DNA of 64,000 nt from the NCBI RefSeq assembly GCF_033115175.1, contig NC_084850.1, positions 19,995,218-20,059,217 on the forward strand, written 5' to 3'. Position numbers and translations under genes: made by a program. Shown here in pieces: positions 25,360 to 37,728 of the stretch (position 1 is its first letter; each line of letters begins with the position of its first letter). The notes under the pieces are model-generated. The model did no database searches. It was not told the DNA's origin and worked only from the letters and a program-made list of their open reading frames with translations. This DNA comes from Lepus europaeus. Its lineage: Eukaryota; Chordata; Mammalia; Lagomorpha; Leporidae.

Positions 25360-25690
25360 GGCCAAGTTTGTTCTTGCCTTAGGGCCTTTGCACTTACTTT
25401 TCCCTCTGCCTGGAATACTGTTCTTTCTCATTGTTTACCTGGCAATATTGTCACTTGCACAGACTGAGCTCAAATGTAACCTCTCAGAGACACTTTCCTT
25501 GCCTCCTCATGTAAAATACACCGCTATCGCCAGTCACTATCAAAGTTCCTTATCTGACTGCCATCACAGCAATCAATATTATCTATTCATTTTATCAAAA
25601 GCTGTCATGTTCTTTCATTTGTTTACTGGCTTACTGTCATTTTCCACTAAAGTACAGTCTAGGAGAACAGGAACCTTTTCTCTTCCTACT
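25360..25690 (+). mobile_element. L2 LINE 3' end
   Basis: TTGCCTTAGGGCCTTTGCAC, CTCTGCCTGGAATACTGTTC, AGCTCAAATGTAACCTCTCA and TTGTTTACTGGCTTACTGTC follow the L2 consensus closely in order. Confidence 0.85.
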
Positions 25691-25714
25691 ACCACTGCCT
25701 TTTTCTAGAGCTCG

Positions 25715-25925
25715 GTTTCTTAACCTTAGCATTACTGACATTTGGGCCCTGATAATTCTTTATGGGCAGGTGGGGAATGTGCTGTGTACTACAGAATGTT
25801 TAACAGCGTCCATGGCCTGGGTCTCTACCCACTAGATACCAGTAGCAGGCCCTGCTCCCAGTTATGACAATGAAAAATGTCTCCAGACAACTGCCAATGT
25901 CCCGTGAGGGGAAAACAACTACCCT
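25715..25925 (-). mobile_element. MER20-like hAT-Charlie element
   Basis: CTTAACCTTAGCATTACTGA, CATTTGGGCCCTGATAATTC, CCCACTAGATACCAGTAGCA and ATGTCTCCAGACAACTGCCA are the inverted MER20 consensus words. Confidence 0.75.
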
Positions 25926-26019
25926 CATCTGAGTTGGAACCTAGAACAGTATCCGGTACATGGCTGGTATAAATTGTTGTCAAATGAACAAATACAAAGT
26001 ACAGTTGAGATGCTGTACT

Positions 26020-26175
26020 TTACAGAAATTAGTTCACTGAATCCTTACAACAACTATAGGAAGTAGGTGCTAAGAAACACATATTACAGATGGGGAAACT
26101 GAGGCTTTAAAAGGTTAAAGATCACAGCAAGTGAAGGAGTAAGAACTCAAAGCAAAATCTGTCTACGTGAATCAT
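26020..26175 (-). mobile_element. MIR SINE, antisense copy
   Basis: ATTACAGATGGGGAAACTGA, GGCTTTAAAAGGTTAAAGAT and GATCACAGCAAGTGAAGGAG. Confidence 0.7.
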
Positions 26176-26744
26176 AAGCCTTCAGGCCTTATCATAATCC
26201 TCAAAATTGTACTAGACAAACTTTAGGGGAGAGAAGGGAATCTTAAAATACAGCCTCTGTTTGCAGAGGGCCCCTGAACTCCAATAAAACACTAAAACTC
26301 AAGAAGTAATCTAAGACTATAAAGCAATGTATATAATTAAGCGCCAACAATGTTACAGGACAGGCAAGACAGGCCAAAGAGCTTTCAAAGCTTCTGATAT
26401 AGATTATGTATGTGAGTAGTTAGAGCCTTATCTTGTGTTGTTCTTTTGGAGGAGGATCAGGGTGAATATGGGTATTTTGTTTGATATTTATGGAGGGCAA
26501 TTTGGGAAGAAAAATGATTCTACTTAAACACAGAAGACTCCATTGAAGACTTTTACTTTTCCTCAATCATCTTTAATTTTGTTCTCCTTAGTAGAGTAAG
26601 GAAGAATCTTCATTTCTAGACTATTGGGAAAAGAAAAGGGCTCAGTCCTTCTAAAACTGACCACCCTTATTTCTTGATGCAACTCAGTGTAGAAGAAATC
26701 CAGTGAAAAGTGGAGGTCCTTTTGTCCACCATGTAATTATTTAC

Positions 26745-26880
26745 ATAACCTTGAACAACTAAGAATCTTTCTAAGCCTATTTTTTCACTTGCAAAATGGA
26801 GTTTATTGTGATTAGATAAATAAGTAAAAAGCACTTAGCACAATGCCCAGCACATAATAGGTGTTCAATAAATGCCAGGT
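26745..26880 (+). mobile_element. MIR SINE
   Basis: CTTTCTAAGCCTATTTTTTC, AAAAGCACTTAGCACAATGC and CCAGCACATAATAGGTGTTC, then AATAAATG; MIR core and tail. Confidence 0.75.
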
Positions 26881-27349
26881 CCTTCTTGAAGTAATATATT
26901 AGGGTTATCAGAACATAATTTTTGATCAGGTTTTTCTATTATACAACAACAGCACATAAGTTATAAGAAAGGGATTTCATTAGTAAAGAAAGAGAAAGAC
27001 AGTAACAACAACATTCAAAATATGATTTTGGGCTAGCTAGGCTTTAGAACATTAAAAGAAAGGCATAATAGAATGGGAAAAAATGGAGGACAGATTCTAC
27101 AAAATGTGTAATCTGTTTTCTCTAATGAACCTGATGTATTCTGGAAGCTGGGTAGCTTTTCACATCTACGAAGTTTCAGCCAAACACAGAACTAAAAGCT
27201 ACAAAGGCTTTAGCAACATTGGCTGCTGTATCCATGGAAACAAATGCAGAACTCTTGAGATACAACAGAGCTTTCAAATTGAATACATTAGCTAGTACAC
27301 ATCTAAGACTAAGACCTCAGGATCATGGCCTTGTATTTTTAGGTTAGAA

Positions 27350-27835
27350 ATAGTGCTGATCATAAAGATGAGAAAGAATGTAACAACATCTAATGTTGAT
27401 TAAGGTTGGAAAAAATTGGATTGCCTTATATGCTATAGATGGAGGAAAAAATTTTTCATCCAACCTGATGATATGGATCAAAAGCCGTAAATATAGACAT
27501 ATCCTTCAGACCAAGTAATTGCACTTCTAGGAATGCTCCTTAGGGAAACAATCAAACAAGGACACAGTAGTATGTACATTTAAGAATGTTCACATTGCTA
27601 ATGGTAGCAGCAGCAGCAAAGTCCTCAGATGATACTGGTAATAGCAAAATCCTAGAAACAATATGAAAGTTCAACAACAGGGATTTGTTTAACTAAATCA
27701 AGAAAAAGATGTAAAAATATTTACTAATGAAAATGTCCATCATATATCACAAAAATCAGTCCACAACAGAGCCTTTAGTGCTGCCCATTTTTGTTAAAAA
27801 TAATATAATGCATAGCAAGTGGTCTGGAAAGATAC
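27350..27835 (+). mobile_element. L1/HAL1-type LINE relic
   Basis: TCCTTCAGACCAAGTAATTG, CACTTCTAGGAATGCTCCTT and TGAAAGTTCAACAACAGGGA resemble the conserved LINE-1 3' region of old elements. Strongly decayed. Confidence 0.45.
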
Positions 27836-27839
27836 CCCT

Positions 27840-27860
27840 CAAACTGTTAACAACAGTTTG
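27840..27860. repeat. Short perfect hairpin
   Basis: CAAACTGTT, then AAC, then AACAGTTTG: 9-bp arms and a 3-nt loop, about 180 nt inside the intron from exon 12. Confidence 0.8.
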
Positions 27861-28038
27861 TTATTTTTCTTTTGAATTTTTCATTTTTTGAACTACATGT
27901 CACACACTTTTTAAAAGAAAAAATAATTGCAGATTCCAAAGCTTCAGAAGGCCAAAGCTGAAAAATTTCCTCATGACTAAAAGAAAAATAAACCAAATGC
28001 AAAGTTAATACTACAGTGAGGTCCACAGTTACCACTTA

Positions 28039-28230
<192 letters not shown>

Positions 28231-28318
28231 TCATTACCAATGCAGGCTTTATAAATTCAGAGTAATAAATCACATTCTAAAATCTTAAAAGCATGAGAAC
28301 AAATACATAATAAATACC

Positions 28319-28432
28319 AGGGTACTTCAAAAACTTTATGGAAATGGAACTATAATATCTTATCTTTAAAATCCACACATAGTTTTTTCATAATATGAAT
28401 CTTTTATGAACTTTTTGAGGACCTCTTGTATT
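28319..28432. mobile_element. Small inverted-repeat element, MITE-like
   Basis: AGGGTACTTCAAAAACTTTA at the left and CTTTTATGAACTTTTTGAGG at the right are imperfect inverted repeats around a central AT-rich part. Resembles a mariner/Tigger-type MITE; family uncertain. Confidence 0.5.
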
Positions 28433-28489
28433 AACATGCTTGAATGCACATACAAAGGATTTAATATATGATACTGGCATCATTTTTAC

Positions 28490-28960
28490 AAATCTTTAAC
28501 TTTTATTTTTAAATTAACATAAAATTTGCTTTTTATGACATCTCTATGAGTTTTGACAAATGCACTGAGATGTGTGACCCTGATCATTATGAAGACCCCC
28601 ACTCCCAATTCCTCTGTGCTATCCATTTTGAGTTCAATAGCTTCATCACCACCTCCCCTCTCAAAGCTCTGGCAGATCACAGATCACAGATCTGTTCTCT
28701 ACTGCTATGATTTTGTCTCTCTGAGACTGTCATAAAAAAGGAATCATATATTATGTAACCTTTGGGCACTGGCTTCTTTCACTCAGCACAGTGCCTCTGA
28801 GACTCAGCCATGTTGTGTGTATCAATAGTTTGTTCTTCTCAGAATGAATGGTATTCCATGGCATGGTCAAGTGAGTTGTATCCAGGTTTTGGCAATTATG
28901 AATAGAATTGCTATAAACATTGACTTACAAGGTTTTGTGTGAAAAAACATTCATCTTTAT
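28490..28960 (+). mobile_element. L1 LINE 3' UTR relic
   Basis: GGAATCATATATTATGTAAC, GGCTTCTTTCACTCAGCACA, CTCAGCCATGTTGTGTGTAT, GAATGGTATTCCATGGCATG and GAATTGCTATAAACATTGAC follow the L1M 3'-end order. Confidence 0.8.
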
Positions 28961-29179
28961 TTTCCTCACTTTATGTGACATATTTCTAAACCAAGGATAT
29001 AGATCCAGCATATGAAAAAATTCCCATAGGAATGAGACACTATAAAAAGAACTTTTATTTCAGGGTGCAATTTCAATGCTTTAAGGACTCTTATGCTACC
29101 AGCATAACATTTCAGCTTGAAATCAAGCTCGCATATGAATTGTGAAGGGCTTCTTGGGGTGGGGAAGAGACAAAAGTTA

Positions 29180-29299
<120 letters not shown>

Positions 29300-29315
29300 C
29301 TAAAATTATTAATAG

Positions 29316-29324
29316 GTTAAGGAT
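29316..29324 (-). promoter_or_regulatory. U12 branch-point sequence of intron 10
   Basis: Minus strand reads ATCCTTAAC (8 of 9 to TTCCTTAAC), about 17 nt before the acceptor; slightly long but within the known range. Confidence 0.8.
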
Positions 29325-29434
29325 CATTTCTTTTTTACCATTAATATCTCTTAGACTCTAAATTCAAGATGGTAAAAGACTATTTTAGGGAGCCCAGTTT
29401 TTACCAAACAGTTGCTTGGTTCCATTGTCTAACA

Positions 29435-29620
29435 GAGCACTGTACCACAGAACCTTCTACAGTAGAAATTTTCTATATCTGCACTGTCCAATATGGCGAG
29501 CACCTGAAATGTAGCCAGTGTGAAGGAGGAACTGAAGTTTTAATATATTTTCATTGTAATTGATTTATAGTAAACAATCATATGTGGCTAGTTGCTACCA
29601 ACTTAGACAACACAGTTCTA
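29435..29620 (+). mobile_element. hAT-Charlie-type MITE relic
   Basis: CACTGTCCAATATGGCGAGC, CACCTGAAATGTAGCCAGTG, AAGGAGGAACTGAAGTTTTA and CATATGTGGCTAGTTGCTAC follow a common 'ctgtccaatacggtagccac' element with inverted ends. Confidence 0.65.
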
Positions 29621-29683
29621 ACATGGAAAATTCATCAGAGGAAGAGAAACATGTTTAAGCAGAGCTTCTTTACCATATTTTTA

Positions 29684-30014
29684 AAAGACTCATTCATTGA
29701 TACACTCATTTGAAAGAGCAATGGAAAGAGATGGAGACAGAAAGAAACAGTGAGCTCGTCCATATACTGGTTCACTCACTGAATGGCCACAAAAGCCAGA
29801 TCTGGGCCAGGCCAAAGCCAGGAACTCCATCCTGGTCTCCCACATGGGTGGCATGAGCCCAAGGACCTGGGCAGTATTCCACTGCCTATTCAGGAGCATT
29901 AGTAGGAAGCTGGAGTAGAAGTAGAGTAGCTGGGACTGCAACTGGCATTCTGATATATATGAGATGCTGGTGTCACAAGGGGCAGCTTAACCTGCTGAGC
30001 CACAATGCTGACCT
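29684..30014 (-). mobile_element. C-type SINE (type 1), sense to SLC9A6
   Basis: Starts with inverted tail ACTCATTCATTGATACACTC and ends GCTGAGCCACAATGCTGACC. TCTTTACCAT(A/G)TTTTTA occurs on both sides as target duplication. Confidence 0.85.
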
Positions 30015-30784
30015 ATCTTTACCATGTTTTTAAGATTGACTACAATAGGTTAATTCACGGTCATTGTCAGTGTTGACAGAATGAGGAAAAAGACTAGCTA
30101 AACTTCCCCTTCCTCCCTCAGAACAAAGGAAAGGAGCACATTGACCACATCATAACACTGAAATTCCTGCTAGTCCTAATATGTCCCAATTAAGTCTACA
30201 CTTCCAACCTGCTCCAAAGGAAAGGCTTAATGTGCACTCAGATTGGTTTTAACTAGAAACCTTTCCTCCAGTTGCTAGCTATAGATAATTTTTTTTTTAC
30301 AACTACATCTTTAATTTTATGGTTCATAACACAGTTTCCACCCCATTTCCTGAAAGGAACATAAAGGAAAATGTCATATTAAAAACAAAACAAGGATGAG
30401 GAAATAGTGCTGGCCTAAGGAACTTGGGAAAAGGGTAGGGTCTGTAAGCTGAAAGGCAACAGGAACTGCCACCAAGCATTGTATGCTCATCCATAAAGTT
30501 GCTTCCTGTGGGAGTGCTGGTTCACAATTCTGATACTGTTATCCAAGTTTACTGGAACTGAACAATTAAGTAAATGTATGGCAGATGGCAGGAGCCAGGT
30601 TTCTTGCTGTTGAAATGGGAGTTTACAGATCAATTAAGGGAAGAGGCTGTGTAGACAGTGATATGAATTCATGCTTAGCTTAATAGTGATATAGATGGTT
30701 ACACAGAGAAACATGATAGATGTATGCACATCTATGAGTTAGTACATCCATACAGATTTAGTTAGTATATACATATATATTTCC

Positions 30785-31125
30785 TTGCTCTGTCTGCCAA
30801 GGGGGCACTTCGGCTTCCACCTTGGTACACTCTCAGCTCATTCATTCTGGCAGAAGCCATGCTATGAGCTGCTCCATGGAAAGGCCCATGTGGGAGCCTC
30901 CATCCATCAGCTATGTCAGTGAGTTTATTCAGCCCCAGTCAAGGTTGAAGAGAAGCCGCTGCCAACAGTGTAACTGCAACCTTCTAGAGATAGATCCTGG
31001 AGACAGAATCACCCAGAGAGGCTGCTTCAGGATTCCTGACCCTTAGAAACTGTGTGAGATAATGCACCTTTGCTGTTTTAAGCAGCTAAGTTTTAGGGTA
31101 ATTTGTTACAAAATAAATGATACAC
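30785..31125 (+). mobile_element. MaLR-like LTR relic (MLT1 group, tentative)
   Basis: TCAGTGAGTTTATTCAGCCC, CAGAGAGGCTGCTTCAGGAT, TTCCTGACCCTTAGAAACTG, GTGAGATAATGCACCTTTGC and TTTTAAGCAGCTAAGTTTTA match the 3' half of old MaLR LTRs. No internal retroviral gene is attached. Confidence 0.6.
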
Positions 31126-31457
31126 TTCCTTATGTCACTCTCAGCAGATGATCTCACCTACTACTTCACAAATAAAATAGGCCCCCTCAAGTAGGAGCTC
31201 CATCTACATACCCTATTCTCTCTTGTCACCGTGAAAGAGCCAGCCCTCCTCTTAGTGAAGGGCAATTCCTCTCCATATACTTTGGGCTATATCTCCTCCT
31301 GCCTCCTCTTGAAGCTTATGCTATTGACTTCTCACTTTCACATATTAAGTTTCTTTATTTCAATTGGTTTTAAAGACTCAATTTGCTCATATGAGTTAGT
31401 GGAGGGAAAGAGGGAGGGAATGAGAGAGCAAGCACAAGCATATATCTTTTTCTTTTA

Positions 31458-32151
31458 AAAAAATTATTTATTTACTTATTTTGAAGTCAGAGTTACAGAG
31501 GGAAGGAGAGACAGAGAAAAAGAGAGGTCTCAGGCCGGCGCTGTGGCTCAACAGGCTAATCCTCCACCTTGTGGCGCCGGCACACCAGGTTCTAGTCCCG
31601 GTCAGGGCACCGGATTCTGTCCCAGTTGCCCCTCTTCCAGGCCAGCTCTCTGCTGTGGCCCGGGAGTGCAGTGGAGGATGGCCCAAGTACTTGGGCCCTG
31701 CACCCCATGGGAGACCAGGATAAGCACCTGGCTCCTGCCTTCAGATCAGCGCGGTGCGCCGGCCGCAGCGCGCCTACCGCGGCGGCCATTGGAGGGTGAA
31801 CCAACAGCAAAAAGGAAGACCTTTCTCTCTGTCTCTCTCTCACTGTCTACTCTGCCTGTCAAAAAGAAAAAAAGAAAAAAACAGAAAAAGAGAGGTCTTC
31901 CATCCGCTGGTTCACTCCCCAGTTAGCCACAACAGCTGGAGCTGCACTGATCTGAAGCCAGGAGCTTCTTCCAGAACTCCCACACAGGTGTAGGGGCCCA
32001 AGCACTTGGGCCATCTTCTACTGCTTTCCCAGGCCACAGCAAAGAGCTGGATCGGAAGTGGAGCAGCGGGGACTCAAAGTGGCGCCCAAATGAGATGCCG
32101 GCACTGCGGGCAGCCATGGCCTTAGCTGCTACGCCACAGCGCCTGCCCCCA
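31458..32151 (-). mobile_element. C-type SINE (type 1) split by a nested type-2 SINE
   Basis: Inverted tail AAAAAAATTATTTATTTACT at the left, inverted head GCTACGCCACAGCGCCTGCC at the right. The body resumes at 31883 after the inner insert. Confidence 0.9.
31531..31882 (+). mobile_element. C-type SINE (type 2), nested inside the type-1 copy
   Basis: Head CAGGCCGGCGCTGTGGCTCA, diagnostic GCGCGGTGCGCCGGCCGCAG, (A)-rich tail. Perfect 16-bp target duplication AGAAAAAGAGAGGTCT at 31515-31530 and 31883-31898, which lies within the outer SINE. Confidence 0.95.
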
Positions 32152-32352
32152 AGCACACATCTGAATTCAACCTTTTCTCATCTTGTACCTACTTCCCTGT
32201 AGCATGATCTGCTAACTGTTCCCAGGAATCTATCATTTCCTTCTCTTTAGTAGAACAGGACAATTGTATCTTTTGGACTTGGCAGAGTCTCCTGACTTTT
32301 ATGATATTTCAATTTGTCAACAATATTTGTGCAATAAACAAAAATAAAAATA

Positions 32353-32690
32353 GGGGCTGGTGCTGTGGCACAGGAGGTTAAAGCCTGGCCTGTAGTGCCG
32401 ACATCCCATATGGGCACGGGTTCGAGTTAAAGCTGCTCCACTTCCAATCCACCTCACTGCTAATGTGCCTGGGGGAATCAGCAGAGGATGACCCAAGCAC
32501 CCACAAGGCAGATCCAGAAGAAGTTCCTGACTCCTGGCTTTGGATCAGGTCAGCTCTAGCCATTGCAGTCATTTGGAGAGTGAACCAGTGGATGGAAGAC
32601 CTCTCTCCCTCCTTCTCCCTCCCTCCCTCCCTCTTGCTCTCACTCTCCCTGTAACTTTCAAATAAATAAAATAAATCTTTTTAAAAAATA
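32353..32690 (+). mobile_element. C-type SINE (type 1)
   Basis: Head GGGGCTGGTGCTGTGGCACA, (CCCT)n-like tract, tail CAAATAAATAAAATAAATCT. First of four in tandem. Confidence 0.9.
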
Positions 32691-32699
32691 AATATAGAT

Positions 32700-33030
32700 G
32701 GGGCCAGCGCTGTGCCATAACAGGTTAAACAACTACCTGCAGTGCCGGCATCCCATTTGGGCACTGGTTCAAGTCCCGGCTGCTCCGCTTCCTATCCAGC
32801 TCTCTGCTGGGGCCTGGGAAAGCAGAAGATGGCCCAAGTCCTTAGGCCTCTGCACCCATGTGGGAGACCTGGAAGAAGCTCCTGGCTTCTGGCTTCGAAT
32901 TGTTGCAGCTCCAGCCATTGCAGCCAACTGGGGAGTGAACCAGTGGATGGAAGACCTCTCTCTCTCTCTGCCTCTCCTTTTCTTTCTGTGTAACTCTGAC
33001 TTTTAAATAAATAAATAAATTTTTAAAAAA
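32700..33030 (+). mobile_element. C-type SINE (type 1)
   Basis: Head GGGGCCAGCGCTGTGCCATA, tail TAAATAAATAAATAAATTTT. Second of four. Confidence 0.9.
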
Positions 33031-33079
33031 ACATTCCATAAAAATAAAAATAAATAAATATAGAACAGAAAAAAAGTTG

Positions 33080-33417
33080 TGGGGCCAGTGTTGTGGCATA
33101 GCAGGTAAAGCCACTGCCTGCGATGCCAGCATCCCTTATGGGCACTGGTTCATGTCCCAGTTGCCCCATTTCTGATCCAGCTCCTTGAAAATGCACCTGG
33201 AAAATGCAGCAGAATACCCTGCAAGTGCTTGGCCCCCTGCTACCCATGTGAGAGATCCAAAAGAAGTTCCTGGTTCCTGACTCCAGCCTGACCCAACCCT
33301 GGCCATAGTGACCATCTGGGTAGGTGAACCAACAGACAGAAGATTTCTCTCTCTCTCTCCGCCTCCCTCCCTCTAATTCTGACTTTCAAATAAATAAATA
33401 AATCTTTTTTTAAAAAA
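33080..33417 (+). mobile_element. C-type SINE (type 1)
   Basis: Head TGGGGCCAGTGTTGTGGCAT, tail CAAATAAATAAATAAATCTT. Third of four; more diverged. Confidence 0.9.
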
Positions 33418-33430
33418 ATGTTGCAATCCT

Positions 33431-33763
33431 AGGGCCAGAGCTGTGGCGTAGCAGCTAAGGTCGTGGTTGCCTGCAGTGCTAGCATCCCATATGGGCGCCA
33501 GTTCGAGTCCCCGCTGCTCCACTTCCGATCCAGCTCTCTGTTACGGCCTGGGAATGCAGTACAAGATGGCCCAAGTCCTAGAGCCCCTACACCTGTGTGG
33601 GAGACCCGGAAGAAGCTTCTGGCTCCTGGCTTCGGATCGGCACAGCTCTGGCTGTAGCGGCCAACTGGAGAGTGAACCAGTGGATGGAGGACCTCTCTCT
33701 CTCTCTCTGCCTCTCCTTCTTTGTCTGTGTAACTCTTTCAAATAAATAAATCTTTTAAAAAAA
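33431..33763 (+). mobile_element. C-type SINE (type 1)
   Basis: Head AGGGCCAGAGCTGTGGCGTA. Perfect 11-bp target duplication GTTGCAATCCT at 33420-33430 and 33764-33774. Ends about 125 bp from exon 10. Confidence 0.94.
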
Positions 33764-33844
33764 GTTGCAATCCTTATCTGCCTTTCTCAAAGGAAATTTT
33801 ATACATTTAAGTGTGTTCTTATCAACAATACCCACCCCAGACTA

Positions 33845-34033
<189 letters not shown>

Positions 34034-34447
34034 TTAGTCCAGTAAATAAATTCCATTATATAATTTTAAAGCATGAGTATTATTAAGATAATGAAATACA
34101 CATTTCAAATACATGACGTTCATGCATACACCAAAAAAATATGTAATTTGGAAGGAAGCAAATATAGATGGCATTTCCAGTCTCATAGAAAAAGCCTGGA
34201 ATGTTATCACCCCCTGCCCCAATCAGCTTCTCTTCTCCAAACTCCCCTCTTCAGTCATTCTTCTCTTCCTCCTCCAAACCCTGATGACTTTTCTATTGGA
34301 ATGTTCCTTGTGTCCCTGCCACTGGCCTAGTCTAGTCTTCATCACTTCCCCTAGAATGCTGCCAAACAACCCTAACTGGTATCCTGCCACCCACCATCTT
34401 CCACCCTGCCCATCCAATGCATCCCTAAAAATAGCAGTTTAAGGTAT

Positions 34448-34775
34448 CTTTTTTTTTTTAAACAGGCAGAGTTAGACAGTGAGAAAGAGACAGAGAGAAA
34501 GGTCTTCCTTTTCCATTGGTTCACCCCCCAAATGGCCGCTACGGTCGGCGCACTGTGCCAATCCGAAGCCAAGAGCCATGTGCTTCCTCCTGGCCTCCCA
34601 TGTGGGTGCAGGGCCCAAGCACTTGGGCCATCCTCCACTGCACTCCCGGGCCACAGCAGAGAGCTGGACTGGAAGAAGAGCAACCAGAACAAAACCAGCG
34701 CCCAATCCAGGACTAGAACCCAGGTTGCCGGTGCTGCAGGCGGAGGATTAGCCAAGTGAGCTGTGGCGCCGGCCA
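34448..34775 (-). mobile_element. C-type SINE (type 2), sense to SLC9A6
   Basis: T-rich start TTTTTTTTTTAAACAGGCAG, diverged body without the GCGC-rich block, ends GCTGTGGCGCCGGCC. Confidence 0.9.
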
Positions 34776-34854
34776 GGTACCTCCCTCTTTACTAGCTATA
34801 AATCTAGTTCAATTTCTATTATCCTGGCATAGAGAGTTTCATGACAACTCTTAA

Positions 34855-34975
34855 TTTTAAAGTGGTATAACTGAAACACAGTTATATAACTTGCTTCTGG
34901 TTACACACCCAGCAATGGGCAGAGTCAAGATTTGAAATAATATATTTACTTCAGAGTCCCAGATTTAATTAATAC
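34855..34975 (-). mobile_element. MIR SINE fragment, antisense
   Basis: TATAACTTGCTTCTGGTTAC, ACACCCAGCAATGGGCAGAG and TCAAGATTTGAAATAATATA resemble an inverted MIR core. Confidence 0.5.
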
Positions 34976-34979
34976 CACA

Positions 34980-35300
34980 GGGGTTGGCAAACTTTTCCTG
35001 TGAGGGACCAGAGAGCAAAATATTTGGGGTTCTGCAGACCACAAGGTCTCTGTTACAATTCTGCTAGTATAGCACAAAAGCAGCTATAGACCATATATTT
35101 TTTAAAAATCAGTGTGGCTGTGTGCCCAGGAAACCTTATCAGTAGACACTGGAATGTGAATTTGCTTTAACTTTCATAGGTCACAAAATATTTTTTGATA
35201 TTTTCCCAACTGTTTAAAACGTAAAAACCATTCTCAGTTGTCAGAATGGTGAGGGCTGGATTTGGCCCAGGAGATTCAAATTTCCCAAGCCCTGCTCTAC
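34980..35300 (+). mobile_element. hAT-Charlie-type MITE
   Basis: GGGTTGGCAAACTTTTCCTG, AAATATTTGGGGTTCTGCAG, AGCAGCTATAGACCATATAT and GGCTGGATTTGGCCCAGGAG; ends AAGCCCTGCTC. Same family as 25100 and 62245, most complete here. Confidence 0.75.
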
Positions 35301-36379
35301 TTCCTACAGCCATCTAAGTGTATTAATTCCCCGTAGGCCTTTCCAAGTCCTTCTCAACCGTCTAGGCACACCACCTTCTCTATGACAGGTCCCCCACTTT
35401 TCTGATGTCTTCCATTGCATACAATCTGAAGCATACACCATCTAAGTTCTTATGAGTTGTAGGCATCTTGTATCTACAAGCTTTCTACCACTAACAAGAT
35501 TGGAAACTCTTATTCTGTTGGTTTTTATTCCCCACCCATACTATGTAGGAAAATAATGAATCATTCAGCTGGTTTTCTTCTCTATAAATAGTGCACTGAA
35601 TTTACTGGTAAAAAGGATTTGTAACCCAAATTATATGCTTAAGGGGGGGAAAGCCTACTTTCTTTTGAGGTGTTGGGAAAGCAAAGGTCATTCACTATGT
35701 TTGTGGCTCAAGAAGAAAGAAATAAAGCAAAGGTACTGTTGTTCCTGCTTTAGCATTGGTCCTCTCTACGCTAATCTCACTATGTTCTAATTATCTGGCA
35801 AAACTTAAAGCTTCACAGTTCTCACTCTAACCATAAGCAAGTATTTATCTGCTTTTATTTCTTGAAAGCTATTTCCTTTACAATTCCCTCCAGGTACCCT
35901 ACACATCGAATCACTCAGCACCATCTAAAGCCCAACCACTGTTGTAGTCTCCTGATGTTCCAGAACCAAAACAGCTTTGCATTGCTTGAATGAAGACTGA
36001 AGGAAGTTAATCATCTCTATATCACTCAGCAGAAAACTGAGTCACACCAGAAGTTAATCAATCTGTACAACATGACAATCGTTCTAACCAAAACTAAAGT
36101 GAACTTCCAAAACATTCCTCTTAGAAGTTATTAGATTAGGGAAACAGTATGCAAAAAGGAAGTTAGCTGACTGGTTATTGGAGCCACAATAATAATAGGT
36201 ACTACATATTCTGCTGACCTATGTCCATTCTAAAAGTTGTCAACCTTCAACCTATCAGTTCCATTTATTTCTAGAGTCAAAAGAAGAGTCTTAAATAGAT
36301 TAATGATTAATTCTGAGTAAAAAAGAAAGCCCCTCTATTTTGAAAGAAGGAAGTTTATTGTCAACTATAATTTTCTTAC

Positions 36380-36468
36380 CTGTTTAGTTCTGTGCTGAGA
36401 CTCCGTAGACAAGTTATTGTAAGTATAATGTGCTTGTGTGATGCCACAAAACAACACTGCAACCACAC
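36380..36468 (-). CDS. SLC9A6: SLC9A6 exon 9: membrane helix and following loop
   Basis: Encodes the last two bases of Gly383 and residues 384-412. It begins [20 protein letters not shown], the end of a membrane helix carrying the F.G..Q.HYT motif that is nearly invariant in endosomal NHEs, followed by a hydrophilic loop (TESQHRTKQ). NNLS is formally an N-x-S sequon, but I would expect this loop to be cytosolic by analogy with NHE1, so glycosylation here is doubtful. Acceptor TTTATAG, donor GTAAGA. It is separated from exon 8 by only 291 bp. Confidence 0.97.
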
Positions 36469-36882
<414 letters not shown>

Positions 36883-37675
36883 GGTAACAAGATCTTGTAA
36901 TATGACAGTGTGAGCAGACAAAATAGTATAAATGAGGCAATCATAGAGGCAAAAGAAAGGTTCTCTGGCCTCTCTAACACAAAAGTCAGAGAACAAGGAG
37001 GCACCAAAGTATAAAAAACTTCTAAAGTGAACATCTTCCTGCAGTTTTCAGCCTTCCTTTTAGTGAGGAAGTCCTACAGTTTAGCCACGTCTATTGCTTT
37101 AAGGATGTCACTGTCACAGACCTTGCCAGAAACCATGCAGCAAGGACAGAGAGCCAGGAACAATCAGGCCCACAACATGCCAATTCTATTAATTTACGAC
37201 TCAAAGGAAGACTTTTGCAATTTTAGCAATTTAAATTTATGAAAACATGTAATTTTCATGAGATTTGACATTTATTTGATCATCTATCATCTCCTGTGAT
37301 GTAGAGCACTCATTCCATGATGAAGAAACTAAGGCACTTCATTCACTTACACTACTCTAAAAAGTATCTGTAGACAACAGTGGAAGGGGCCTATGCCAAA
37401 GGGTGACAAATCTCAGACCAGAATCTAGAACCACCTCAACAACTACATGTTGCAACAAAATGATAAATAAGATATACCTGTAGTTCCTATCCTCAAGGAA
37501 TCTGTAATAAGGAAGAGATACTATCTGTTCTGTCTCCTTCATAACTCTTTCACTGCCCCTTTATGTCTCAGTTCATCATGAAAAGGTCATAAAAAAGTCT
37601 CTTCCAGCACAAAGAAGCAGTATACCAACCAAAGAGAAAATAGAAATATTAAAAAAGGTATTTTTATACTAAAAC

Positions 37676-37702
37676 ATATTTGTTTTATAAGAAAACAAAT
37701 AT
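37676..37702. repeat. AT-rich hairpin, 11-bp perfect arms
   Basis: ATATTTGTTTT, loop ATAAG, AAAACAAATAT. Confidence 0.9.
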
Positions 37703-37728
37703 AAAAACAAAAAAAATTGTTTTATAAA

